Notes under the pieces: model-generated
What the model saw: only the letters and a program-made list of their open reading frames with translations
What the model was told of the DNA's origin: nothing
Database searches by the model: none
Position numbers and translations under genes: made by a program
Origin: CAVUMR01 sp963742715
GTDB lineage: Bacteria > Actinomycetota > Actinomycetes > Mycobacteriales > Micromonosporaceae
Direction: 5' to 3'
Length of the DNA: 64,000 bases
Assembly (NCBI GenBank): GCA_963742715.1
Contig: CAVUMR010000002.1
Coordinates: 868,001-932,000, forward strand
Part shown: one piece after another, positions 46,923 through 54,708 of the stretch
Numbering within the stretch: the first letter of the stretch is position 1
Layout of the letters: the number at the start of each line of letters is the position of its first letter

Positions 46923-48353
46923 CTACACGTCGAAGTACAGCGCGAACTCGTGCGGGGTGGGGCGCAGCCGGATCGGGTCCACCTCGTTCGCGCGCTTCCA
47001 GTCGATCCAGGTCTCGATCAGGTCCGGAGTGAACACGCCGCCGTCGAGCAGGTACTCGTGGTCGGCCGTCAACGCGTCCAGCACCTCCGGCAGCGAACCG
47101 GGCACCTGCTGTACCCCGGCGAACTCCTCCGGCGGCAGGTCGTACAGGTCCTTGTCGATCGGCTCGGGCGGCTCGACCTTGTTGCGGATGCCGTCCACGC
47201 CGGCCATCAGCATCGCGGCGAAGGCCAGGTACGGGTTGGACGACGGGTCCGGCACCCGGAACTCGATGCGCTTCGCCTTGGCGTTCGTGCCGGTCACCGG
47301 CACCCGGGTACACGCGGACCGGTTGCGCTGCGAGTAGACGAGGTTCACCGGCGCCTCGAACCCCGGAACCAGCCGGCGGTACGAGTTGACCGTCGGGTTG
47401 GTGAACGCGAGCAGGCTCGGCGCGTGATGCAGCAGGCCGCCGACGTACCAGCGGGCGGTGTCGGACAGGCCGGCGTACCCGGTCTCGTCGTAGAACAGCG
47501 GGTCGCCGTCCCGCCACAGGCTCTGGTGGCAGTGCATGCCGGACCCGTTGTCGCCGAACAGCGGCTTCGGCATGAACGTCGCGGTCTTGCCGGACGTCCA
47601 GGCGGTGCTCTTCACCACGTACTTGAACAACTGCAGGGTGTCGCCGGCCCGCAGCAGTGTGTCGAACTTGTAGTTGATCTCGGCCTGGCCGGCGGTACCG
47701 ACCTCGTGGTGCGCCCGCTCCACCTCGATGCCGACGCCGAGCAGGTTGCGCACGATCGTGTCGCGCAGGTCCGCGTAGTGGTCCACCGGCGGTACCGGGA
47801 AGTAGCCGCCCTTGTACCCCGGCTTGTAGCCGCGGTTGCCGCCGGGCTCCTCCCGGCCGGTGTTCCAGGCGCCCTCGATCGAGTCGACGTAGTAGTAGCC
47901 GGAGTTCGCGGTCGTGTCGTACCGGATCGAGTCGAAGACGTAGAACTCCGCCTCCGGGCCGAAGTACGCGGTGTCCGCGATGCCGCTCGAGGCCAGGTAC
48001 TCCTCGGCCTTCTTGGCGATGTTGCGCGGGTCGCGGCTGTACGGCTCGCGGGTGAACGGGTCGTGGATGAAGAAGTTGAGGCAGACGGTCTTCTGCTCGC
48101 GGAACGGGTCGAGGAATGCGCTCGCCGCGTCCGGCAGCAGCAGCATGTCCGACTCGTGGATCTCCTGGAAGCCGCGGATCGAGGAGCCGTCGAAGGCGAG
48201 CCCATCGGTGAAGACCTCTTCGCCGAACGACTCGACCGGGACGGTGAAGTGCTGCATCACTCCCGGCAGATCACAGAACCGTACGTCGACGAACCTGACA
48301 TCCTCTGCGGACAGGTACCGCAGGAGCTCTTCCGGGTTGCTGAACACTCGCAT
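46923..48353 (-). CDS. glnA: Glutamine synthetase type I, adenylylation-controlled
   Basis: GlnA makes glutamine from glutamate, ammonia and ATP in the cytoplasm as a dodecamer. The 476-residue protein shows GLAFDGSSIRGFQEIHESDM, the latch FGPEAEFYVFD, the ATP/ammonia elements VERAHHEVGTAGQAEI and GSGMHCHQSLW, and FRVPDPSSNPYLAFAAMLMAG. The adenylylation site is Tyr404 in IDKDLYDLPPEE, so it is a GSI-beta enzyme controlled by GlnE. Start ATG 48353, or GTG two codons later. A GlnR-type operator lies 62 bases upstream, so nitrogen-responsive transcription is expected. Confidence 0.97.
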   Translation of the reverse strand: MRVFSNPEELLRYLSAEDVRFVDVRFCDLPGVMQHFTVPVESFGEEVFTDGLAFDGSSIRGFQEIHESDMLLLPDAASAFLDPFREQKTVCLNFFIHDPFTREPYSRDPRNIAKKAEEYLASSGIADTAYFGPEAEFYVFDSIRYDTTANSGYYYVDSIEGAWNTGREEPGGNRGYKPGYKGGYFPVPPVDHYADLRDTIVRNLLGVGIEVERAHHEVGTAGQAEINYKFDTLLRAGDTLQLFKYVVKSTAWTSGKTATFMPKPLFGDNGSGMHCHQSLWRDGDPLFYDETGYAGLSDTARWYVGGLLHHAPSLLAFTNPTVNSYRRLVPGFEAPVNLVYSQRNRSACTRVPVTGTNAKAKRIEFRVPDPSSNPYLAFAAMLMAGVDGIRNKVEPPEPIDKDLYDLPPEEFAGVQQVPGSLPEVLDALTADHEYLLDGGVFTPDLIETWIDWKRANEVDPIRLRPTPHEFALYFDV

Positions 48354-48414
48354 GCCTCCATCGGCCGGTACGACGGGTGATGGCCTGTTGTCTTCGCGAC
48401 GTTAGGTCCGACTC

Positions 48415-48452
48415 GTTGCCCGGCCGTGTCCCGCGTGTTTCAGCGGTGTTAC
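48415..48452 (-). promoter_or_regulatory. GlnR binding site upstream of glnA
   Basis: On the reverse strand the sequence reads GTAAC-N6-GAAAC-N6-GACAC-N6-GCAAC. This closely matches the actinobacterial GlnR consensus gTnAC-N6-GaAAC with a second a/b half-site pair at the same 11-base spacing. It lies 62 bases before the glnA start. Confidence 0.85.
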
Positions 48453-48589
48453 GCCCGTGCCGGGGCTCGAATCCGGCCCTGTCCGGGTCCACTCTTTCAT
48501 CGGGTACCCCGGCCTGTCGGTGGTTCATCGATTCCCCGGTCGGTACCGCCGGGGACAGTCGCGTCAGGCCGCCGGTAGCCTTACCGCTC

Positions 48590-49042
48590 GTGACCGGACA
48601 GCCCAGCGCGGCGACCCCGGGTCCGGCGGCGGAACCGCCCGACGGACCGCGGCCGACAGCCGACGAGCCACAGCCTGGGTCGGGTGAGCCGGCGGCGGGG
48701 CGACCCGCGACATACGGCGCGCGCTTCCTCGCCCTGGTGATCGACTGGATCCTGTGCCTGTTCGTGGCGGGCCTGATCGACCGGCCGCCGGCGACCGGGC
48801 TGTGGGCCGACCTGATCCTGATCGCCGAGTACGGCTTCTTCCTCGGCCTGTTCGGTCAGACTCCGGGGATGCGGGTCGCCAGGATCCGGTGCGTGTCCAT
48901 CGTCCACGGCCGGGCGGTCGGTATTCCGCGCGCCCTGCTGCGGGGCCTGCTGCTGGTACTGATCGTGCCGGCGCTGATCATCGGCCAGTCCGGCCGCGGC
49001 CTGCACGACCGGGCGGCCGGTTCGATCGTCGTCTCCAGCTGA
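48590..49042 (+). CDS. RDD-family membrane protein
   Basis: This 150-residue protein has a disordered Pro/Gly/Ala-rich N-terminus of about 45 residues and then the RDD domain: YGARFLALVIDWILCLFVAGL (the Arg/Asp motif), EYGFFLGLFGQTPGMRVARI and GIPRALLRGLLLVLIVPALI, ending in RGLHDRAAGSIVV. It has three membrane helices. RDD proteins are of unclear function (transport or ion exchange has been proposed). It is divergent from glnA, as in Mycobacterium (Rv2219A), and the GTG start at 48590 is the only one close to the domain. Confidence 0.85.
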   Translation: MTGQPSAATPGPAAEPPDGPRPTADEPQPGSGEPAAGRPATYGARFLALVIDWILCLFVAGLIDRPPATGLWADLILIAEYGFFLGLFGQTPGMRVARIRCVSIVHGRAVGIPRALLRGLLLVLIVPALIIGQSGRGLHDRAAGSIVVSS

Positions 49043-49087
49043 CATCGGCGCTGACCTGGCGCCAGCCGGCCGTGCGGAGCGGCCCGG

Positions 49088-49111
49088 TCAGGCCGCCGCG
49101 CGGCGGCCTGA
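49088..49111. terminator. Hairpin between convergent RDD and DUF4191 genes
   Basis: TCAGGCCGCCG is followed directly by its reverse complement after a CG pair, giving a stem of about 10 bp with a minimal loop. It lies between two convergent stops. Confidence 0.6.
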
Positions 49112-49120
49112 AGTGGCGGC

Positions 49121-49813
49121 TCAGTGGCCGCGCATCGCCTTGAAGTTGCCCTTCGGCCGCATGTTCTTCGGGATCGGCCCCTTCGGCATCTGCGGCCGGG
49201 CGTTCAGCGCGGTCAGCCGGGTGTCCAGCGCGTTGACCTGCTTGCCGGTGATGTTGCGGGGCAGCTTCATCAGGTGGGTGCGCAGCTTGCCCAACTCGAC
49301 CTGGCCGTCCGCGTCACCGATCGACAGGTCGTAGATGGGGGTCTCGCCGACGACCCGGTTCAACCGCTTCTTCTCCTGCGCAAGCAGGCTGCGGGTCCGG
49401 CTCGGGCTGCCCTCGCCGATCAGCACGACCCCGGGCCGGCCGATGGCCCGGTGCACGAAGTCGTTCTGGGTGGTCATCTGTACCGCGGGGGTGACCCGCC
49501 AGTCGCCCCGCATGGTCTGCAGGATCGCCGCGGCGGCACCGGGCTTGCCCTCGGCCTCACGCAGCATCGCGGTGTTCGCGCGGAGGTTCATCACGATCAG
49601 TACGGCCAGCACCGCCAGCAGCACGCCGGCCGGTGCGTAGATCCAGCTCAGCAGGAAGCCAGCCAGTACGGCGAGGCCGATCGGTACGACGACCGCGACG
49701 GCCACCAGCGGGAGGAACATGCGGTCCCGCTTGGCGGTGAACGTGAATGCGGTTCGGATCTGCCTGAGCCGTTCCATGAACGGCACCTTTTCCGGCTGCG
49801 CGGCCTTTGCCAT
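49121..49813 (-). CDS. DUF4191 membrane protein (Rv2219-like)
   Basis: This 230-residue protein has two adjacent membrane helices (MFLPLVAVAVVVPIGLAVLAGFLLSW and GVLLAVLAVLIVMNL). A cytoplasmic C-terminal domain with GDWRVTPAVQMTTQNDFVHRAIGRPGVVLIGEG follows, and then a basic tail. DUF4191 genes almost always sit downstream of lipA in actinobacteria (Rv2219), as here. The function is unknown; the linkage suggests some tie to lipoate assembly, but that is inference. Confidence 0.88.
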   Translation of the reverse strand: MAKAAQPEKVPFMERLRQIRTAFTFTAKRDRMFLPLVAVAVVVPIGLAVLAGFLLSWIYAPAGVLLAVLAVLIVMNLRANTAMLREAEGKPGAAAAILQTMRGDWRVTPAVQMTTQNDFVHRAIGRPGVVLIGEGSPSRTRSLLAQEKKRLNRVVGETPIYDLSIGDADGQVELGKLRTHLMKLPRNITGKQVNALDTRLTALNARPQMPKGPIPKNMRPKGNFKAMRGH

Positions 49814-49950
49814 GCCGCGATTCTAGTTGCCGCCGCGGTCAGCGCCGCCACCGGCGGCCGGGGTTGGCACGGCTCCCGGGCGTCACCCGACCATCGCGAC
49901 GAGGTGTGGCTACCCGATCACCAAAAGCAATCGCACGAAGAAATGCGGCG

Positions 49951-50901
49951 CTAGTCGGGCTGGCTGGCGGGCGCCTGTTGCCGGGCCTCGATCGCCTGGC
50001 GGTACAGCCGGCCGGCCCGGTACGACGAGCGCACCAGCGGTCCGCTCAAGACTCCGGCGAACCCGAGCGAGCGGGCCTCTTCCTCCAGCTCGACGAACTC
50101 CTCCGGCTTCACCCACCGGCTCACCGGATGGTGCCGCGGGCTGGGTCGCAGGTACTGCGTGATCGTGAGCAGCTCGCAGCCCGCCTCGTACAGGTCGCGC
50201 ATCGCGGTCGACACCTCGGAGCGTTCCTCGCCGAGCCCGAGGATCAGGTTGGACTTGGTGACCAGACCGGCCGCGCGGGCGCTGGTGAGGATCGACAGGG
50301 AGCGGTCGTACCGGAACGCCGGGCGGATCCGCTTGAAGATCCGCGGCACCGTCTCCACGTTGTGGGCCAGGACCTCCGGGCGGCTGCCGTACACCTCGGC
50401 CAGCAGGTCGGGTGCCGCGTTGAAGTCGGGGATCAGCAGCTCGACGCCGCAGCCGGGGAGCATCCGGTGGATCTGGCGGACCGTCTCCGCGTACAGCCAG
50501 GCGCCGCCGTCGGGCAGGTCGTCCCGGGCCACCCCGGTGATCGTCGCGTACCGCAGGCCCATGGTGGATACCGAGTCGGCCACCCGGCGCGGTTCGTCGG
50601 CGTCGAACTCGGCCGGCTTACCGGTGTCGATCTGGCAGAAGTCGCAGCGCCGGGTGCACTGGTCGCCACCGATGAGGAAGGTCGCCTCGCGGTCTTCCCA
50701 GCACTCGTAGATGTTGGGGCAGCCGGCTTCCTCGCACACCGTGTGCAGGCCCTCGCGGCGGACCAGGCCCTTGAGCTCGGTGTACTCCGGGCCCATCCGG
50801 GCCTTGACCTTGATCCACGGCGGCTTGCGCTCGATGGGCGTCTCGGCATTACGCGCCTCGACCCGCAGCAGGCGTCGCCCATCTGGCTGTACGACCGTCA
50901 C
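49951..50901 (-). CDS. lipA: Lipoyl synthase (radical SAM)
   Basis: LipA inserts two sulfurs into octanoyl groups on E2 and H-protein domains. The radical-SAM cluster motif is CTRRCDFC (about residues 76-83), and the auxiliary cluster cysteines are in TVCEEAGCPNIYEC (about 45-58). Serine near the C-terminus (GPLVRSSYRAG) is the conserved auxiliary ligand. I used GTG 50901 (316 residues), because the 36 upstream codons to 51009 do not look like LipA. It lies downstream of lipB, with 156 bases between. Confidence 0.95.
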   Translation of the reverse strand: MTVVQPDGRRLLRVEARNAETPIERKPPWIKVKARMGPEYTELKGLVRREGLHTVCEEAGCPNIYECWEDREATFLIGGDQCTRRCDFCQIDTGKPAEFDADEPRRVADSVSTMGLRYATITGVARDDLPDGGAWLYAETVRQIHRMLPGCGVELLIPDFNAAPDLLAEVYGSRPEVLAHNVETVPRIFKRIRPAFRYDRSLSILTSARAAGLVTKSNLILGLGEERSEVSTAMRDLYEAGCELLTITQYLRPSPRHHPVSRWVKPEEFVELEEEARSLGFAGVLSGPLVRSSYRAGRLYRQAIEARQQAPASQPD

Positions 50902-51057
50902 ATCCGGAAGCGTATCGCCGCAGGCCGTACGCGTCGTGCCGCGGTGATCCCGCTCACCGAGGGGTACGCCACCCAACCGCCGGCCGGACCCGGTCGCACG
51001 CTCCGTCACGCCGGCCCGAAAGCGGCGGTCGGGGTCGTTCTCCGGCGTGGCGGGCGG

Positions 51058-51705
51058 TCAGGGCAGCAGCGCGTCGAGGTGTGCCTCCACCAGCGGCCGG
51101 ACCTCCGCCACCCCGACCTGGCGACCCAGTTCCGCGCTGAGCGAGGTGACCCCGGCGTCCCGGATTCCGCACGGCACGATCCGGTCGAACGCGCTGAGGT
51201 CACAATCACAGTTGAGCGCGAAGCCGTGCATGCTGACGCCGCGGCTCACCCGTACGCCGACAGCCGCGATCTTGCGGGCCGGCCGGGACTCGTCGGCGGG
51301 CATCCACACCCCACTGCGCCGCTCGATCCGTACGGTGTGCAGGCCGACGTCGGCGCACACCGCGATCAGCAGCGACTCCAGCCGGCGTACGTGCGCGACC
51401 ACGTCCATCGGGTCCGGCAGCGCCAGGATCGGATACCCGACGAGCTGGCCGGGGCCGTGCCAGGTGATCCGGCCGCCCCGGTCCACGTCGATGACCGGCG
51501 TGTCGTCGATCGGGCGGTCGGCCGGCTCGGTGCGCTTGCCGGCGGTGTACACGCTCGGATGCTCGAGCAGCATCAGCACGTCGGGTCCGGTACCGGCCAC
51601 CCGCGCCTCGTGCAGCTCGCGCTGCCGCGCCCAGGCCTGCGTGTACTCGACGGTGCCGAGCTCGAGCACCTGCGGGATGCCGGTCGACGCCACGGTGTTC
51701 GTCAC
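51058..51705 (-). CDS. lipB: Octanoyl-[ACP]:protein octanoyltransferase
   Basis: LipB moves octanoate from acyl-carrier protein to lipoyl domains, feeding LipA. The 215-residue protein shows MLLEHPSVYTAGKRTEP, RGGRITWHGPGQLVGYPIL and the catalytic pair: Lys in ARKIAAVGVR (about residue 145) and Cys in FDRIVPCGIRDAGVTSL (about 179). The genome uses lipoate in SucB and glycine cleavage, both encoded nearby. A GGCTGGTCACGTCCCGGT direct repeat lies just upstream (51741-51780). Confidence 0.95.
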   Translation of the reverse strand: MTNTVASTGIPQVLELGTVEYTQAWARQRELHEARVAGTGPDVLMLLEHPSVYTAGKRTEPADRPIDDTPVIDVDRGGRITWHGPGQLVGYPILALPDPMDVVAHVRRLESLLIAVCADVGLHTVRIERRSGVWMPADESRPARKIAAVGVRVSRGVSMHGFALNCDCDLSAFDRIVPCGIRDAGVTSLSAELGRQVGVAEVRPLVEAHLDALLP

Positions 51706-51740
51706 GGTTGCAGCCTATCCCCGCTGGTAGTTGACTTCCC

Positions 51741-51780
51741 TGCGGCTGGTCACGTCCCGGTGGCTGGTCACGTCCCGGTT
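51741..51780. repeat. 18-bp tandem repeat between lipB and pepE
   Basis: GGCTGGTCACGTCCCGGT occurs twice in tandem (about 51741-51780). It overlaps the end of the pepE gene by a few bases. Confidence 0.75.
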
Positions 51781-52520
51781 GCGCCGGGCAGCAGCCGCGG
51801 CTCGATCCGGGTCTCCACCGCGGTACCGTCATCGCCCCGCTCCACCCGGTACGCGCCCTTGCCGGCGGCCTCGCTGACCGCCTCGACCAGCTCGGTACCG
51901 CGGTACACCAGGCCCACGTTGTCGTCGGTGGCGTACCCGGCGGGGATGCTGCCCTCGCCGATCAACTTCTGGAACAGCGGCCGGCGCTGCGCCTCGTTGT
52001 CGTAGTGCACGCCGTTGGAGTACGGCAGGAACCCGAGTGCGTTGTCGATCGGCCGCAGCGTCGGGCCGAACGAGTCGGTGGTACCGCCGAGGTGCCAGCA
52101 GATCGAGCCGGCCGACACTCCGGAGAGGACCACGCCGGCCTCCCAGCACTCGCGCATGATCTCGTCCACGCCGTGCAGCCGCCAGATCGCGAGCAGCGCC
52201 GCGACGCTGCCGCCCTGTACCCAGATCACGTCCTGGCCGAGCAGGTGCCCGCGCAGGTCCGCGAAGTTCGGCATCGGGAACAGGTTGACGCAGGTCACCT
52301 CCACGTCAGTGCCGTAGAAGCCCTCGTGGAAGTGCGCGTTGAAGTGCCGCGCGTCGCCGTTGGCGCCACCGAGGAAGGCGAGCTTCGGCCGCCGCGCCTC
52401 GGACAGCTCGATCGCGTGCCACAGCAGCGGTGCGGGCTGCAGGTACGTGCGCTCGCCGGGCTTGTACCCGCCGGAGGTCGCCAGGATCGTCGGGGTCTTC
52501 GACGTTGGGGTCGCTGTCAC
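51768..52520 (-). CDS. Peptidase E family (S51) protein
   Basis: This 250-residue member of the S51 peptidase family hydrolyses Asp-X dipeptides in its best-known relatives (PepE) or cyanophycin dipeptides. The nucleophile Ser is in GVVLSGVSAGSICWHLGG (about residue 138), and WVQGGSVAALLAIW and FPMPNFADL are typical. A YKPGERTY loop near the N-terminus follows ATSGG. The start is GTG 52520. It is upstream of lipB on the same strand with 62 bases between, so it may be co-transcribed. Physiological substrate unknown. Confidence 0.88.
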   Translation of the reverse strand: MTATPTSKTPTILATSGGYKPGERTYLQPAPLLWHAIELSEARRPKLAFLGGANGDARHFNAHFHEGFYGTDVEVTCVNLFPMPNFADLRGHLLGQDVIWVQGGSVAALLAIWRLHGVDEIMRECWEAGVVLSGVSAGSICWHLGGTTDSFGPTLRPIDNALGFLPYSNGVHYDNEAQRRPLFQKLIGEGSIPAGYATDDNVGLVYRGTELVEAVSEAAGKGAYRVERGDDGTAVETRIEPRLLPGATGT

Positions 52521-52692
52521 GGGGCCAGACGCTACTTGATGACCCGGTACCCGCGCGCCGCAGTTCCGGGGCTCGCCGGTGCGCGGGGATCGGGGCTCCG
52601 CGGCCGGACGTCGAGCGAGCGTCGAGCCGGCGGTGCGATCCTCACCGGCGCCGACGCGCGATCCTCGCCGGCGCCGACCCGGGAGGTGCGGG

Positions 52693-53055
52693 ATGAGTAC
52701 TGACTACGCGGGCCCTGGCGGGATCGTGCCGTGGGCGGCCGCCGCACCGGCCAGCTCCCCGGCGGGCGGCAGCTACCCGGCGGGCGGCAGCTACCCGGCG
52801 GGCGGCGGCTATCCGGTGGGCGGCGGCTACCTGGCGGGCACGGGGGATCCGCGGGTCGCCGTGCGGTGGCTGCTGGACCGGATGTTCGAACTGGACGGCT
52901 GGCAGGCCGCGATGGAGGAGCTGCTCGCGCCGGGGTACGGCCCGGACACCGCCGACCGGGAGTCGCCACGGCCGGAGTTCGAGGCCGGACTGGAGGCCCT
53001 GCGGCGCGCGATCGAGCGGTCGGCCGCCGATCACGTGCACCTCGTCGCGGGGTGA
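52693..53055 (+). CDS. Small protein with Gly/Tyr/Pro repeats, unknown function
   Basis: I do not recognise this 120-residue protein. The N-terminal third is low complexity: four near-copies of GGSYPA/GGGYPV from 18-base tandem repeats (about 52762-52835). The C-terminal half is a short helical domain (RVAVRWLLDRMFELDGWQAAMEELLAPGYG and EAGLEALRRAIERSA). ATG 52693 follows GGGAGG. It precedes the secreted esterase by 96 bases. It is probably real by ribosome-binding site and coding bias, but its function is unknown. Confidence 0.55.
   Translation: MSTDYAGPGGIVPWAAAAPASSPAGGSYPAGGSYPAGGGYPVGGGYLAGTGDPRVAVRWLLDRMFELDGWQAAMEELLAPGYGPDTADRESPRPEFEAGLEALRRAIERSAADHVHLVAG
52762..52835. repeat. 18-bp tandem repeat (GGSYPA x4)
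   Basis: Four units of the type GGCGGCAGCTACCCGGCG, the first two identical and the last two diverged, are in frame in the small protein gene. Confidence 0.85.
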
Positions 53056-53151
53056 GTTGTGTACCGCGTCACCATGGGGCCGGCCGAGCCGCCGGCGTAA
53101 CGTCCGGTTCATCCTGGGATCAGCGCCATCGTTCCTGATGGGAGGCCCGCG

Positions 53152-54651
53152 ATGGCCGACCGCACCCGGACCGTCCTCGTCCGTAACCTGCTCGTCCGTA
53201 GCCTGCTCGCCCGGGGCGTGCTCGTCCGTAACCTTCTCGTCCGTAGTCTCACCGCGCTCTTGCTCGCCGCCGGGCTGTCGGCGATGCCGGCGGCCGCCTA
53301 CGCCGCCACCCTCACCCAGGTCACCGGATTCGGTTCCAACCCCGGAAACCTGACGATGTACAGCTACCGGCCGGACGGCCTGCCGGCCGGCGCGCCGCTG
53401 GTGGTCGCGCTGCACGGGTGTACCCAGAACGCCAACGACTACTTCGGCCACGCCGGCTGGCAGAAGTACGCTGACCTGTGGCACTTCGCGCTGGTGTTCG
53501 CCGAACAGAAGTCGGCCAACAACGCGAACTCGTGCTTCAACTGGTTCGAGTCCGGCGACACCGCGCGCGGGCAGGGCGAGGCACTGTCCATCGCGCAGAT
53601 GGCCAGCTACGCGGTCAGTACCTACCACCTGAACGGCAGCCGGGTGTACGTGACCGGGCTGTCCGCCGGCGCCGCGATGACCGCGGTCATGCTCGCCACG
53701 TACCCGGACACGTTCGGCGGCGGCGGTATCGTCGCCGGCCTCGCGTACCACTGCGCGACGGACCTCTCCACCGCGTACATCTGCATGAACACCACGCAGG
53801 GAGAGACGCCGGCGCAGTGGGGCGACCTGGTACGAGGTGCCAATCCCGGCTACCCGGGCCCGTGGCCGCGGGTGTCGGTCTGGTACGGCAGCTCGGACAC
53901 CACCGTGGTACCGGCCAACGCGACCGAACTGCGGGACCAGTGGACCAACGTGTGGGGGCTGTCCCAGACGCCCAGCGGCAGCTCGAGCCTGTCCGGCGGT
54001 ACCACCCTCGACGTGTACGACTCGGGCGGAGCGCCGGCGGTCTCGGTGTACCGGGTCGCCAACATCGGGCACGGCACCCCGGTCGACCCGGGCGGCAGTC
54101 CCGACCAGTGCGGCACCACCGGCACCTACTACCTCGACTCGATCTGCTCGTCGTACTACCTGGCCCGCGCCTGGGGGCTGGACGGTGGGGGACAGCCGCC
54201 CGGCGGTCCACCGGCACCGACCGGGCTGCGGGTCAGCGGTACCACCGACACCTCGGTGTCACTGGCCTGGTCGGCCGTGTCCGGAGCGGCCGGCTATCAC
54301 GTGTACCGGGACGGCACCCGGGTCACCGGCGCACCGGTCGGCGGTACCTCGTACACCGACGGTGGGCTCGCCCCGGGTACCAGCTACAGCTACGCGGTGA
54401 GCGCGGTGGACCAGTCCACTGTGGAGGGATCGCGGTCCGGTCCGGTGTCCGGGACCACCACCGGCTCCGGCGGGGCGTGCGTGACCGCGAACAACTACGC
54501 GCAGGTGGCCGCCGGCCGGGCCCACCAGTCCGGCGGGTACACCTACGCCAACGGCTCCAACGACGCGATGGGGCTGTACAACACGTTCGTCACGCACACG
54601 CTGAAGCAGACCGGCGCGAACTACTGGGTACTCGCCGACGGCCAGTGCTGA
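53152..54651 (+). CDS. Secreted PHB depolymerase-family esterase with fibronectin III domain
   Basis: This 499-residue secreted esterase has a basic leader with repeated LVRNLL/LVRSLL blocks, then a hydrophobic core (LTALLLAAGLSAMPAAAYA) and cleavage near residue 51. The alpha/beta hydrolase domain has the oxyanion HGCTQNANDY, the nucleophile elbow VTGLSAGAAMTAV, Asp in YGSSDTTVVP and His in ANIGHGTPVD. It matches the LpqC/PhaZ/feruloyl-esterase group. A Pro-rich linker leads to one FnIII domain (about residues 350-440) and a C-terminal domain of about 60 residues, beginning ACVTANNYAQ, that may bind polymer. The substrate could be PHB, acetylxylan or feruloyl esters. A strong terminator follows. 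Confidence 0.88.
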   Translation: MADRTRTVLVRNLLVRSLLARGVLVRNLLVRSLTALLLAAGLSAMPAAAYAATLTQVTGFGSNPGNLTMYSYRPDGLPAGAPLVVALHGCTQNANDYFGHAGWQKYADLWHFALVFAEQKSANNANSCFNWFESGDTARGQGEALSIAQMASYAVSTYHLNGSRVYVTGLSAGAAMTAVMLATYPDTFGGGGIVAGLAYHCATDLSTAYICMNTTQGETPAQWGDLVRGANPGYPGPWPRVSVWYGSSDTTVVPANATELRDQWTNVWGLSQTPSGSSSLSGGTTLDVYDSGGAPAVSVYRVANIGHGTPVDPGGSPDQCGTTGTYYLDSICSSYYLARAWGLDGGGQPPGGPPAPTGLRVSGTTDTSVSLAWSAVSGAAGYHVYRDGTRVTGAPVGGTSYTDGGLAPGTSYSYAVSAVDQSTVEGSRSGPVSGTTTGSGGACVTANNYAQVAAGRAHQSGGYTYANGSNDAMGLYNTFVTHTLKQTGANYWVLADGQC

Positions 54652-54663
54652 GCGATCCATAGA

Positions 54664-54699
54664 CGACTGTGGGGGCGCCTACCGGCGCCCCCACAGTCG
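54664..54699. terminator. Bidirectional terminator between esterase and sucB
   Basis: A perfect 16-bp stem (CGACTGTGGGGGCGCC with GGCGCCCCCACAGTCG) around a TACC loop lies between two convergent stops. It is the strongest hairpin seen in the window. Confidence 0.85.
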
Positions 54700-54708
54700 T
54701 GACCAGAG

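Noticed and set aside
48440..48505. tRNA-like stretch (GGGGCTCGAATCCGGCC and GGGTCCA) upstream of glnA
   Set aside because: No consistent acceptor, D or anticodon stems can be drawn and the T-arm does not pair. The GlnR half-sites explain part of it.
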